The position numbers were made by a program, and so were the translations under genes. Source: Lewinellaceae bacterium (GTDB lineage Bacteria; Bacteroidota; Bacteroidia; Chitinophagales; Saprospiraceae). Taken from it: a stretch of 64,000 nt of DNA. The stretch covers positions 62,001 to 126,000 of the forward strand of contig JADJSY010000006.1 of assembly GCA_016711435.1 (NCBI GenBank), given 5' to 3'. Shown piece after piece: positions 17,147-26,228 of this stretch (position 1 is its first letter; every line of letters starts with the position of its first letter). Below the pieces are notes generated by a model. The model worked only from the letters and a program-made list of their open reading frames with translations. It was not told the origin of the DNA and searched no databases.

Positions 17147-17341
17147 ATATTGAAAATCGTTAGTGGTAAATAATTTGTGTTGTCGGTAATGTTTAAATTC
17201 ATTGACGGGACAAAGTAAAACATTTTGTATATTAATTACAACAAATAGTTTTAAAAATATTTCAAGAAGGATTGTTTGCGACAAAATCAATTGTCTCATT
17301 GTGTACACAGGCGCATTATCTTGCCTCGAAATTGTCCGTTT

Positions 17342-20110
17342 ATGAAAAAAGCGATACTCGCTGTTGCCCTGTTGCTAAGCCTTGGAGCAGGCCTTTTTTT
17401 TATTCTTAACATGCCTCAAATGCCTTCCGGAAAACTAGCAATACCCGGTGGCGGCGGCGCTGAAGAAAACAAGGCCTTGCGGCGGGAGTGGGAACGCATG
17501 CGATTGGCCGATCCTGAAACCGGGCAAATTCCTATGGGCATTTCTTTGCAGGAGCGCCTGTTTGCGGCCCAACTGCCCTTGTCGACCGCCGAGCGATCCG
17601 GCCCGGACTGGGAATCGCGCGGCCCCTGGAATATTGGCGGACGCACCCGTGCGCTTGCAGTAGACGTGACCGATGAGAACAGGATCATCGCCGGCGGCAT
17701 TTCCGGTGGCATCTGGCTCAGCGAAGACGGCGGCCAGAGCTGGTCGCGGCGTACGCCTCTAAATGCCCACCCCAGTTGTGTGAGTATTGCGCAGGACACG
17801 CGGCCCGGTCATACGGACACCTGGTATTATCTTACAGGCGAACTATACGGCAACAGCGCAGGCGCAACCGGAGCGTACTATCTGGGCGACGGCGCATTTA
17901 AAAGCATCGACGGTGGACTGAACTGGACGCCATTGGGCACAACCGACAACGGCAACCTGGAAGATTTTACGGAATCCTGGCAAGGCTGCTGGCGTGTTGT
18001 TACCAGTCCTGCCGATTCATTAGATGTCGTGTATGCAGCCACCCACAGTACTATTTATAGAAGTACCAATGGCGGAAGTTCCTGGACTATAAGCCTCAAT
18101 TCTCCTGGTTCTTATGCTACGGATGTAGCGGTCAGCCAGTCGGGCGTATTATATGCTACCATGAGCAGCGACGGCACAAACGGCGGTTTATGGAGAAACC
18201 CGAACGGAGCGGGCTGGGTAAAAATAAACCCGGATACCAGCGCCGGTTTTCCAGCAGTATTTGACCGTTTTGTCATCGGTATCAATCCGAACAATGAAAA
18301 CGAAGTGTACTTTCTGGGCGCCACGCCCGGCGCCGGTCATTTCAATGAATACTTAGGAAGCAACGACTGGACCAGTCTGTGGAAATACACCTACCTGAGT
18401 GGCAACGGCAGCGGTTCAGGCGGCCAATGGGAAAACCTTTCAGCGAATCTGCCTAATATCGGTACCGAATTCGACCGTTTTGCAGCGCAGGGAGGATATG
18501 ATTTGGTGGTAAAAGTGCAGCCCGGCACCAACCATGTTTTTGTGGGCGGCACCAACCTGTACCGTTCCACCGACGGATTTTCCAGCCCAAACAACAACAC
18601 GCATATCGGCGGATACAAACCGGGTACTTATCTGCCATTCTTCGAAATTTACCCCAACCACCACCCCGACCAGCACGATTTGTTGTTCCTGCCTTCCGAC
18701 CCGAATGTGATGCTGACAGGCAGCGACGGGGGAATACACCGCACGGGCGACGCCAACGCGCCTGAAGTCGTTTGGACATCGCTGAACAACGGCTACCGCA
18801 CCACACAGTGCTACACCGTTATTATTGATAAAAATGCCGCAAACGACCCGACCATTGTTACCGGTCTGCAGGACAATGGAAATTTTTTCGGCAACAGCGA
18901 TGACCCGGCAGCAACCTGGACACAAACCGTCAACGGAGACGGCTCTTATGGGGCCATTGGGCCGGACAGGTCTTTTTATATCCTTTCCATCCAGCAAGGC
19001 CGGGTAGCCAAAGTGGCCATTGATGATGCAGGAAATGTAACGGCATTCCGGCGCATAGACCCTATCGGACCCAAAAAAGACGACTACCTGTTTATCAATC
19101 CGCTGGCTACCGACCCGAATGACCCCGAAGTATTGTACCTGCCTGCACAAAGGCGCCTGTACCGGCAAAATGCATTGGGCAGCATCCCGCTCACAGGCGA
19201 GTGGGATTCAATTGCCCAGGGCTGGATGGCCTTCCCCGATACGCTGGTGGCCAGCGCCGGCGGTAATCCGAATGTGATCTCGGCCATTGCTGTGTCGCAG
19301 GCCAATCCCGCACACCGCGTCTATATCGGTACCAGCAGAAGGTTGTTGTACCGCATTGATAATGCCCATACTGGTACGCCCGCCTGGACACCCCTGACCA
19401 ATCCGTCCGTACTTAGTACGGCTTACATCTCCAGCATTGCCATCGATCCTGAAAATGCGGACCACGTCCTGGTCGCTTTTTCCAACTACAATGTTTACAG
19501 CCTTTTTTACAGTACCAATGCCGGTCAGAGCTGGTTGAAAGTGGCGGGAAATCTGGAGACAGGCATCAGCGGAACCGGAAGCGGCCCATCCGTACGAGCC
19601 GTATCTATTTTGCCACTACCCGATGGTAAACGCAAATATTACTGCGGCACCAGCCAGGGACTTTACAGCGCCGACACGCTGTTGTCGCACGTCAGCAATA
19701 TACAACCGGGTACCCAATGGGTGCTGGAAGGCGCCGATGTTATCGGGCGCGTGGTGGTAGAAGCTGTCGAAACCCGCGTTTCCGATGGCCTGGTCGTTGT
19801 GGGAACACATGCCAATGGCCTATATTCCAGCAATATTTTGCCGGTTACCGGCAACAACGAACCGCTGAATACCATTCAGGTGCAATGCCGCCCCAATCCG
19901 GTGCGCGATGTCGCTACTGTTCAAATTACAGGTGTGCAAGCCGGCGGTGCAGTCTGGCGTTTGTTCGATTTACAGGGAAAAATGATGCAACAAAGCACCT
20001 TGCAGGGAAACAACGAACAGATTGATATACAGGCGCTACCGCCGGGGATTTACGTGTACGACATCCGTGGAAAAGGCTGGCAACGATCGGGGAAGATTGT
20101 GAAATCGTAG
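17342..20110 (+). CDS. Exported sortilin/xyloglucanase-type propeller protein with T9SS sorting domain
   Basis: 922 residues from ATG 17342, which opens a signal or anchor segment (KKAILAVALLLSLGAG). The body carries repeated BNR/VPS10-like propeller blades (GGIWLSEDGGQSWSR, AFKSIDGGLNWTP, STIYRSTNGGSSWT, SLFYSTNAGQSWLKV). Such folds occur in sortilins, sialidases and GH74 xyloglucanases. I see no confident catalytic assignment, so enzyme activity is open. The last 80 residues (VQCRPNPVRDVATVQI ... LPPGIYVYDIRGKGW) form a type A T9SS sorting domain. The protein should be secreted or surface-bound. The upstream in-frame TTG at 17276 has no support. Confidence 0.85.
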   Translation: MKKAILAVALLLSLGAGLFFILNMPQMPSGKLAIPGGGGAEENKALRREWERMRLADPETGQIPMGISLQERLFAAQLPLSTAERSGPDWESRGPWNIGGRTRALAVDVTDENRIIAGGISGGIWLSEDGGQSWSRRTPLNAHPSCVSIAQDTRPGHTDTWYYLTGELYGNSAGATGAYYLGDGAFKSIDGGLNWTPLGTTDNGNLEDFTESWQGCWRVVTSPADSLDVVYAATHSTIYRSTNGGSSWTISLNSPGSYATDVAVSQSGVLYATMSSDGTNGGLWRNPNGAGWVKINPDTSAGFPAVFDRFVIGINPNNENEVYFLGATPGAGHFNEYLGSNDWTSLWKYTYLSGNGSGSGGQWENLSANLPNIGTEFDRFAAQGGYDLVVKVQPGTNHVFVGGTNLYRSTDGFSSPNNNTHIGGYKPGTYLPFFEIYPNHHPDQHDLLFLPSDPNVMLTGSDGGIHRTGDANAPEVVWTSLNNGYRTTQCYTVIIDKNAANDPTIVTGLQDNGNFFGNSDDPAATWTQTVNGDGSYGAIGPDRSFYILSIQQGRVAKVAIDDAGNVTAFRRIDPIGPKKDDYLFINPLATDPNDPEVLYLPAQRRLYRQNALGSIPLTGEWDSIAQGWMAFPDTLVASAGGNPNVISAIAVSQANPAHRVYIGTSRRLLYRIDNAHTGTPAWTPLTNPSVLSTAYISSIAIDPENADHVLVAFSNYNVYSLFYSTNAGQSWLKVAGNLETGISGTGSGPSVRAVSILPLPDGKRKYYCGTSQGLYSADTLLSHVSNIQPGTQWVLEGADVIGRVVVEAVETRVSDGLVVVGTHANGLYSSNILPVTGNNEPLNTIQVQCRPNPVRDVATVQITGVQAGGAVWRLFDLQGKMMQQSTLQGNNEQIDIQALPPGIYVYDIRGKGWQRSGKIVKS

Positions 20111-20114
20111 TTTC

Positions 20115-21014
20115 CTACTGCATGCCCAGGGCCGAAATAGTAACAACCTGGCGATACAGGAGTATCAGAAATACAAAAACAGCGGCAGTTCCAAGGGTTT
20201 TTACGATTGTGATCGGCCATGTGTAGCCATAAATCCTCCGCGCAGCCAAAGCCTGATACACTGGGAATGAAAGCGTAAGAAACAGGAAAATATGTTTGCC
20301 ACCGTGGATAATACCGAACAGATACAAAAAAGGATGGATACTCAGATCCAACAGGATGTAGAAGGTAAGTGCATGCATGGCAAAAACCAGGTGCGGTACC
20401 AAATAAGGAATTTTTTGCCGGAAAAGCAGGAAAATGAAAAAGCCCCACAACGGAATCAATAAAAAAAGCCAAGTTTTTGATCTTTCAGCCGCTGCATCCA
20501 TGATTTCATGTGTGAGCGTTTCTTCTGTTACACCAAGCTCGGATGACTTTGAAGCGAGCGCTTTTGCAAAATCATACTGAAAGAAATTCATCACATAATT
20601 TTGCTCGTCATAGCCCATAACAAGGTCATGTGGGCCTGTAAAATGTGCGGTCGTCGTAGGCAGGAAAAAGTAAAAAAGTACGCTGGCTACCAAAAACATC
20701 TGTATCGGTTTCATGTATCCCACGCGTCGACCGGCAATCCATTCGGCGGTCATAAAACCGGGTTTTGAAAACAACAGCCAGACACTTTTCAGCAGTTTTG
20801 AATCAAAATGAACCAAATGCCACAGGCTCTGATTCAAAAATTTTCGGATGCTGAAGTCGCGTTCCGGGATAATTTTTTTTTCACCACATTTTCGGCAATA
20901 GTCGCCTTTCAACTTTGCCCCGCAACTGGCACAAAGTTCCCGTACTTCAGCGACGGATTGATCGAACTTTTCTTCCATGCAATGGATATGTTGCGAAATA
21001 TCGCAATAACCCAT
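20115..21014 (-). CDS. DUF3667 membrane protein with zinc-ribbon-like N-terminus
   Basis: 299 residues (or 287 if the second Met, at 20978, is the start). A four-cysteine knuckle (CASCGAKLKGDYCRKCGEK) is followed by the DUF3667 signature (FLNQSLWHLVHFDSKLLKS, PGFMTAEWIAGRRVGYMKP) and about five hydrophobic segments. The family is common in Bacteroidota and has no known function. Its stop lies four bases from the stop of the convergent propeller gene, with no terminator between them. Confidence 0.85.
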   Translation of the reverse strand: MGYCDISQHIHCMEEKFDQSVAEVRELCASCGAKLKGDYCRKCGEKKIIPERDFSIRKFLNQSLWHLVHFDSKLLKSVWLLFSKPGFMTAEWIAGRRVGYMKPIQMFLVASVLFYFFLPTTTAHFTGPHDLVMGYDEQNYVMNFFQYDFAKALASKSSELGVTEETLTHEIMDAAAERSKTWLFLLIPLWGFFIFLLFRQKIPYLVPHLVFAMHALTFYILLDLSIHPFLYLFGIIHGGKHIFLFLTLSFPVYQALAARRIYGYTWPITIVKTLGTAAVFVFLILLYRQVVTISALGMQ

Positions 21015-21033
21015 AAAACTGAAACCTAAAATT

Positions 21034-21225
21034 TTACACGCCTTTGGCCAGACCCGCCAAATACGCCTCCGCTACACGCAAATGTGCTGCTCTTTTTGTT
21101 TTGTTCATCCGGCACTGGTCACTACAATACTTAACCTCTTCCCATACTTTTTCCCATTTTTTGCGCCACGTAAAAGGCCGCCCGCATACGATGCATTGTT
21201 TTTCCGGAAGATGTTGTTTTTTCAT
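21034..21225 (-). CDS. DUF2256 small zinc-motif protein
   Basis: 63 residues with the full DUF2256 pattern: CIVCGRPFTWRKKWEKVWE, then VKYCSDQCR. The four cysteines probably bind one zinc. The family is often found beside photolyase or cryptochrome genes; none is present here. Function unknown. Confidence 0.88.
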   Translation of the reverse strand: MKKQHLPEKQCIVCGRPFTWRKKWEKVWEEVKYCSDQCRMNKTKRAAHLRVAEAYLAGLAKGV

Positions 21226-21393
21226 CGTGAGGCGTTAGTGGTGAGTCATGAGGCATTGAACAATATGGTTGTAGTGGCCCTAATGCTAAGAAGGGAAAAA
21301 TTTGCCCCCTTTTGATTGTCAGATTCGTACAGAACTGAAAACACGATAACCGATTCCAGACTGATAAACCCCAATAACAATAACCATAAATAA

Positions 21394-22025
21394 CTAATTA
21401 AAATCAGGCAACGCAGATATTTTGGCATAAGGAAACGCCGCCAGGTGGGACGTGTCATAATAACTTTCCAGGCCGGAAATACACACGCCGTCTACCTGAT
21501 CGAGGGCAATGCTGCCGTTTTCCCGAATCGCGTGTTCCGCGATAAACAAGTGTTCGATCTGGCCGATCACCATAATCGTATTGTTCAGCGCAATCGGAAT
21601 TTCCTGCACGAATCGCATCCCGATTTTGACCTGACTTTCCAGCACAAAAGGCGCGTGAAAACCCGCCAGCCATTCGGGCGTCAGTCCGCAGGCCTCAAAC
21701 TCGGAGACATCCGCATCGAACTTGGCCGAGGTGTAGTGCGCGCGTTCCACAATCTTCCGGTTCACGTGGTTGATCGTGTAAAAACCGTTTTCCCTGATGT
21801 TGTAATAGGTATGCCCCTGCTCCCCAGCGGGCGCTGGATAAATGCCAGCAAAGCCGGATCGGCGCCCAAATGAACAACCGAACTGAATATTGCCAGGTTG
21901 GTAACTCCGTCAGCGGATACTGTGCCGATCAAGTTGGCGGGTTTGTATCCGCTCACGGAATTGATGAGGTTGGCCCGGTAAAACCGCTCCAGTTGCTGTA
22001 TGTCTGTTTGGCTAAAATGCTTCAT
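21394..22025 (-). CDS. Flavin reductase-like FMN-binding protein, interrupted by a frameshift
   Basis: From ATG 22025 (MKHFSQTDI) the frame encodes a flavin reductase (DIM6/NTAB) fold: SVSGYKPANLIGTVSADGVTN, then FSSVVHLGADPALLAFIQRP. It breaks at a run of four G on the minus strand (C4 at 21822-21825). One base shifted, the protein continues EQGHTYYNIRENGFYTINHV and then the remaining open piece from NRKIVERAHYTSAKFDADVS to the stop at 21394. Adding one G makes a 210-residue protein with normal domain length. Members bind FMN and reduce flavin or use it on small substrates; the substrate here is unknown. A consensus error is the simplest reading of the break. Confidence 0.8.
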
Positions 22026-22070
22026 GGTTGCAACAAACAACAGAGACTGGAGATAGTTCGGTATGTCAGG

Positions 22071-23969
22071 TCACGGATCAATCCGTTTCACCCTTTTCAC
22101 AATCTCATCCCTCGACAGCGGCACCATTTTACCCGACGATTGTCCGTTTCGGAAACTCGCCACTTTAAGCGTCACCGCTTTACCATCCGGAATTTCCACC
22201 GGGCCGGTGTATTTGCGGGAATATTTATCGGGGATGGATTCATCCAACGTGTAATAAATGTCTAAGCCGTTCACCTCGGTCGTGATATTGGCGAATAATT
22301 TTCCGTTTACCATGCTGCCGGTCACGATGGGATCGAATGCGCTGCGTGCGTAGTTGGCGCCTGCGTGATCGAAGCGCTCCATATGATTTTCCATACGTTG
22401 GGTAAAGGCATCCCAGTTTCTGGCCTCTTTTTGGCTCCAGTACAGGTCGGCGATGGCCCAGGCCCTCGGGTAGGTCATGTACTCCGCCTGACGGATGGTG
22501 GGCACTTTTTCCGTCCAAAGATTGGCCTGGCCGCCCAGGATGAATTTCGGATCGATGCCCTCCGGCACCGGCTCAAAGGAATAGGCTTTTTGCAGGCGCA
22601 CCGTTTTGTAACTGGTCTGATCCGGCTCCACGGCCGGTTCGCCCTGCAGCAGATCGATGTACACATAATCGTTGGGCGACATGACTACGTAGTGTCCCAG
22701 TTTGGCGGCTTCGATACCGCCTTCCAAACCGCGCCAGCTCATTACTGCCGCTTCCGGGGCCAGCCCGCCTTCCAGGATTTCATCCCAGCCCATCAGTTTT
22801 TTGCCTTTCGACTGGATGATTTTTTCCACCCGTTTGGTGAAATAACTTTGCAGTTCATGGGTCGTTTTCAACCCTTCTTTTGCCATCAGCTCTTTGCAAT
22901 CCGGGTCGTTCTCCCAGTAACCGTGGTAGCATTCGTCGCCGCCGGCATGGATATAACCGAATGGAAACAAGGCAGCCACTTCCGTAAACACCTTGTCTAA
23001 AAAGGAATACACCTGTTCACTGGAAGGGTCTAAGGTATTGTCTACCAGCATTTTAAACTGGCCGTTGCCGTACCATTCGGCAAATTTATAACCCGGGCTG
23101 ACTTTGATGTTCGGATCCTGGGTGCAACTCAGTTCAGGGTAAGAGGCCACCACGGCGGTACTGTGCCCCGGCACGTCTATTTCAGGCAAAATCTGGATAT
23201 GGCGCTCGGCGGCATAGGCTACAATTTCCCGGATTTCGTCCTGGGTATAAAAACCGCAGTCGGTGGCGGCTTCGCCTTCTTTGGGCGCCTCATGCACGCC
23301 CCATTTGCCGTAACGCGGCACGCGGCACGCGCCGATCTGGGTCAGTTTCGGCAGCGATTTGATTTCGATGCGCCAGCCTTCGTCGTCGGTCAGGTGCCAG
23401 TGAAACACGTTGTATTTATAACGCGCCATGCGGTCGATATAGCGTTTGACATCCTCTTTGGAAAAGAAATGACGGCTCACATCGAGCATCATGCCCCGCC
23501 AGCCGAAACGCGGATAATCGGTGATTTTACAGGCTGGAATGGTCCATTTGGCGGAAACCACCTCCGCGCTTTCAATCTCCGGCGGCAGCAATTGCAGCAA
23601 CGTTTGAGCGCCGTAGAACAAACCGGCCGCTTTGTTGGCGTTGATTTTTACACCCGTATTGGTGACGCTCAGGGTATAACCTTCGTCGCCGATTTCAGCA
23701 TTGGGTGTGGCATTCAGGGTCAGTTGAATAGCGCCCTGTTTGCGAATGGTAAACTTAAAACCCGTAGCGCGGGAAATCTGATCGGCCAACTGCCGCGCAA
23801 CACGCTGCGCCTCGGCATTGTTGCCGCCGATGGTGGTCGCTGCTGTGAGTTTGAACGGCAAGCTGCGCGTATAGGTAAACGCTACCGGCTGCGGAATAAT
23901 ATTGTTATTTTGGGCTGGAAGAAGGGAAGATACAAACACGAGTGCAAGTAGAACGAGATGTTTCTGCAT
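22071..23969 (-). CDS. Beta-N-acetylhexosaminidase, GH20
   Basis: 632 residues with a signal peptide (MQKHLVLLALVFVSS, cleaved near LPAQ). Residues about 22-150 are the GH20b domain. The catalytic barrel follows: PRFGWRGMMLDVSRHFF, YNVFHWHLTDDEGWR, EIDVPGHS and HAGGDECYHG with the catalytic pair Asp345-Glu346. Conserved tryptophans (VMSWRG, NLWTEKV) close the site. A C-terminal beta domain (about 545-632, KLFANITTEVNGLDIYYTLD) resembles FN3/chitobiase-type tails. It removes terminal GlcNAc or GalNAc from chitin-like or glycoprotein sugars in the periplasm or outside. Confidence 0.93.
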   Translation of the reverse strand: MQKHLVLLALVFVSSLLPAQNNNIIPQPVAFTYTRSLPFKLTAATTIGGNNAEAQRVARQLADQISRATGFKFTIRKQGAIQLTLNATPNAEIGDEGYTLSVTNTGVKINANKAAGLFYGAQTLLQLLPPEIESAEVVSAKWTIPACKITDYPRFGWRGMMLDVSRHFFSKEDVKRYIDRMARYKYNVFHWHLTDDEGWRIEIKSLPKLTQIGACRVPRYGKWGVHEAPKEGEAATDCGFYTQDEIREIVAYAAERHIQILPEIDVPGHSTAVVASYPELSCTQDPNIKVSPGYKFAEWYGNGQFKMLVDNTLDPSSEQVYSFLDKVFTEVAALFPFGYIHAGGDECYHGYWENDPDCKELMAKEGLKTTHELQSYFTKRVEKIIQSKGKKLMGWDEILEGGLAPEAAVMSWRGLEGGIEAAKLGHYVVMSPNDYVYIDLLQGEPAVEPDQTSYKTVRLQKAYSFEPVPEGIDPKFILGGQANLWTEKVPTIRQAEYMTYPRAWAIADLYWSQKEARNWDAFTQRMENHMERFDHAGANYARSAFDPIVTGSMVNGKLFANITTEVNGLDIYYTLDESIPDKYSRKYTGPVEIPDGKAVTLKVASFRNGQSSGKMVPLSRDEIVKRVKRIDP

Positions 23970-24054
23970 GAAAAAGAATGATTTATTTTGTATTGATTGG
24001 TTTTTGCAACTTTGGATGTTGCGGGGCGAAGGTAGGGGAAAATTGTTATCTGTC

Positions 24055-24232
24055 TTCGGTTATCAGTTATCAGTTATCGGGTTTCAGGCTGGAATGGTGT
24101 GAGAAGGGTTTATCCTTTTCCCTATATCTAATACCTGTTGAGTGATCTTGTCCGGCATAAGGGAAAAGAATAAACCCTTCTCACACCATTCCAGCCTGAA
24201 ACCCGATAACCGATAACTGATAACCGATAACT
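24055..24232. repeat. Long palindromic GTTATCGG element
   Basis: Outer arms are runs of TTATCAGTTATCGG. Inner arms of about 37 bases (starting GGGTTTCAGGCTGGAATGG) are perfect reverse complements, followed by CTTTTCCCT/AGGGAAAAG; the loop is about 40 bases. The right end supplies the TAG stop of the esterase gene (word CATTAGTTATCGG on the minus strand). It separates two minus-strand genes. Confidence 0.9.
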
Positions 24233-25151
24233 AATGAAGCAAAAACTCCAGCGGAATCCCCAGCCTCCCCCGCCAGGCCCTTTCCGAATGATCTTCGCCC
24301 TCAAATTTCCGGGTGATCCAGTTTTTAGCGGTATAACCTTTGACAGACATGACCTGATCGGCCTTTATTTGAAACGGTTCGTAGAGCGCATCCAGGGTAG
24401 CGGTACCGTAATCAAAGTAAAATTTATGCGTTTTTGGATTGGGCAAATATGTGCGCATGTACTGGAAAAAAGCGTCGGGGATCGGGTTGTTTTCCACCGC
24501 AAAAGTGCCCGGCCAGTGCGTGGACAGGCAGGCAGCGCCGCCAAACACTTTTGGGTATTCGCAGATGGCGTACATAGAAATCAGGCCGCCCATACTCGAT
24601 CCGGCGATAAAGGTGTTTTTCCGATCCTTTTTGGTAGAAAAACGGCTGTCGATGAATGGTTTGAGTTCATGCACCAGAAAATGCAGGTAGTGGTCGGAGT
24701 TAACGGCGATCGCGAACAAACCCGATTGTGGGTCGCGTTTGGCAATATGCAGGAGAGAGTCCTGCAGGCTTTCAGGCAATGATTCAAAAGGTTTTTGAGG
24801 AAAATAATTGGAATGGCGCGTTTTGCCGGCATTCCAGACACCTACCACGATGCAGTTTCTGATTTTCCCTGCTGCGAGGAGTCGGCTCATGGTTTCATCC
24901 ACGCCCCATTCCTGTTTATTCCAGGTAGTGGCGGAATCGAACAACATTTGTCCGTCGTGCATGTACAGCACCGCATACTTTTCCCGGGTGGAGTAACCCT
25001 CCGGAAGCCAGACGTCGACATGCCTGGGGCTGACGTATTTGGATGGGAAATTTTCAAAACGTTGTATCGTGCCGGATGCAGCCTGCGGTAGTTGTGCGGT
25101 AAGTTGTTGGCACAGACACAAGAACAGTGAAAAGAGCAGAAAATTTTTCAT
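24231..25151 (-). CDS. Exported esterase of the enterochelin-esterase/esterase D type
   Basis: 306 residues from ATG 25151, chosen because it opens a signal peptide (MKNFLLFSLFLCLCQQLTAQ) and has a promoter just upstream. An alpha/beta-hydrolase domain follows: HVDVWLPEGYSTREKYAVLYMHD, then TFIAGSSMGGLIS with the nucleophile Ser, and GEDHSERAWRGRL carrying the likely catalytic His. The fold belongs to the putative esterase family (PF00756). The substrate is unknown; acetyl- or feruloyl-sugar esters are possible, given the GH20 gene next downstream, but this is inference. Confidence 0.83.
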   Translation of the reverse strand: MKNFLLFSLFLCLCQQLTAQLPQAASGTIQRFENFPSKYVSPRHVDVWLPEGYSTREKYAVLYMHDGQMLFDSATTWNKQEWGVDETMSRLLAAGKIRNCIVVGVWNAGKTRHSNYFPQKPFESLPESLQDSLLHIAKRDPQSGLFAIAVNSDHYLHFLVHELKPFIDSRFSTKKDRKNTFIAGSSMGGLISMYAICEYPKVFGGAACLSTHWPGTFAVENNPIPDAFFQYMRTYLPNPKTHKFYFDYGTATLDALYEPFQIKADQVMSVKGYTAKNWITRKFEGEDHSERAWRGRLGIPLEFLLH

Positions 25152-25162
25152 AAGTAGGTGTG

Positions 25163-25170
25163 CAAAATTA
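25163..25170 (-). promoter_or_regulatory. Probable -7 box of the esterase gene
   Basis: On the minus strand it reads TAATTTTG, matching TAnnTTTG, 11 bases upstream of the ATG. The same local sequence (AAGTAGG-GT-CAAAATTAGT) occurs again at 25273-25296, so the promoter region may be duplicated. Confidence 0.5.
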
Positions 25171-25212
25171 GTTGTACATCGCTCCGAAAGGTTTTGAGCA
25201 TTCGATTTGACG

Positions 25213-25245
25213 ACGTTTACTAAACTTAAAAAGTTTAGTAAACGT
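25213..25245. repeat. Perfect 15-bp inverted repeat (ACGTTTACTAAACTT)
   Basis: ACGTTTACTAAACTT and its exact complement are separated by three A. There is no T tail. It lies between two copies of the esterase promoter-like sequence and could be an operator or an RNA hairpin; nothing else decides between these. Confidence 0.7.
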
Positions 25246-25334
25246 ATCCTCGGCTTAGCCCATGCACAAATGTTAAGTAGGCGTACAAAATTAGTCTTGC
25301 TTAAATTTTTTTGCAAATGCTTGATTATCAAGAC

Positions 25335-25368
25335 GGATAACCAATAACTAATAACAGATAACTACTTA
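25335..25368. repeat. GATAACCAATAACTAATAAC word
   Basis: The string GGATAACCAATAACTAATAA followed by CAGATAACTACTTA is nearly identical to copies at 40284-40316 and 59928-59957. Here it touches the stop of the marR gene on the minus strand. Confidence 0.75.
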
Positions 25369-25369
25369 T

Positions 25370-26017
25370 CTACGGGTTGCTCCGCACCACCCGCACGGTT
25401 TCTTCAAAATCGCCGCCTTTCGTTTTTGCCAGTACGAGTTGGTGAAAGCCTTCCAGTTTTTCCAGAATTTGCAGCAGCAGCATTTTTTCGGCACTGTTCA
25501 GATTACCGGTAAGTAATTCCGATACAAAATCCATTCGTTCCACCACCTGTCCAAAAACGGATTTTCCAGTTTCCGTAATGCGCAGGCGTTTGCTTCGCCG
25601 GTCGTCGGGGTCGTCCGATTGTTCGACAAATCCGGCAGTGAGCAAGCGCCGGATGATTTCCATACCGGTTGGTTTTTCGTGGCGGTTGCGGTAAATCAGT
25701 TCACTTTTGGTCAGGGCGCCTTCGTACAGCAGAATAGCGAGGTACACAAACTCATCCATACCTCCCAGGGGAGAATCATCCAGCGCTTTTTTCGCGTAGT
25801 TTTTGGCGTAGCGGTTCAAGTACACCAATAGTTTTCCGATTTCCACCGACTCGCTTTGTACGGGGCCTTCCGTGGCTTTTCGCGTCACTACTTGCGCTTC
25901 ATCCGCAGATTGCCGGGCCAGCCACACCGCAAAATGTCGGGCATCCTGCTGTTTCGGGTAGGCCCGTTCGTAGGCATCGAGGTATGGTAGTAATGTTTGC
26001 AGGAGTTCGTATTTCAT
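25370..26017 (-). CDS. MarR-family transcriptional regulator
   Basis: 215 residues. The winged-helix region runs from about GGMDEFVYLAILLYEGALTK to the wing DDPDDRRSKRLRITETG, whose D-x-R-x-x-K/R pattern is the MarR hallmark. Long N- and C-terminal helices form the dimer. It is divergent from the TonB-dependent receptor gene and may regulate it, since MarR proteins often control the neighbouring divergent gene; no operator is certain. The effector is unknown. Confidence 0.85.
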   Translation of the reverse strand: MKYELLQTLLPYLDAYERAYPKQQDARHFAVWLARQSADEAQVVTRKATEGPVQSESVEIGKLLVYLNRYAKNYAKKALDDSPLGGMDEFVYLAILLYEGALTKSELIYRNRHEKPTGMEIIRRLLTAGFVEQSDDPDDRRSKRLRITETGKSVFGQVVERMDFVSELLTGNLNSAEKMLLLQILEKLEGFHQLVLAKTKGGDFEETVRVVRSNP

Positions 26018-26084
26018 AGTTACAAGTATTTGCTTTTGCCGGCCTCACCCCTCCCTCGGGGCAAACGCATCAAAATCGGCGCTA

Positions 26085-26117
26085 AACTTCCCGATAGTTT
26101 TAAACTTTCGGGAAGTT
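26085..26117. promoter_or_regulatory. Inverted repeat in the marR / TonB-receptor divergent region
   Basis: AACTTCCCGA and TTTCGGGAAGTT form an 11-bp dyad with an 11-base centre (TAGTTTTAAAC). It lies 68 bp upstream of marR and 110 bp upstream of the receptor. It may be the binding site of the MarR protein or an RNA hairpin; the sequence alone does not decide. A TACTTTTG box on the minus strand (26176-26183) could be the marR promoter. Confidence 0.4.
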
Positions 26118-26228
26118 GGAGTGTACGCTAAATTAAAGTTTTACTTTTTTTCCACAAAAGCAAAACAGTTTTCACAAAAGTATGTTTTTGAACCATATTT
26201 TAAAAATAAAACAAAATAACATTCTTTT

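Noticed and set aside
17276..17341. Upstream TTG start of the exported propeller protein
   Set aside because: The extra 22 residues (His, Arg, Cys-rich) would precede a normal signal segment; ATG 17342 gives the expected N-terminus.
18440..19168. 242-residue open frame on the minus strand
   Set aside because: Antisense to the exported propeller gene, whose blades are clear; no family resemblance on the minus strand.
22365..23951. Two long plus-strand frames (211 and 262 residues)
   Set aside because: Both are antisense to the GH20 gene with its catalytic motifs; composition is typical of shadows.
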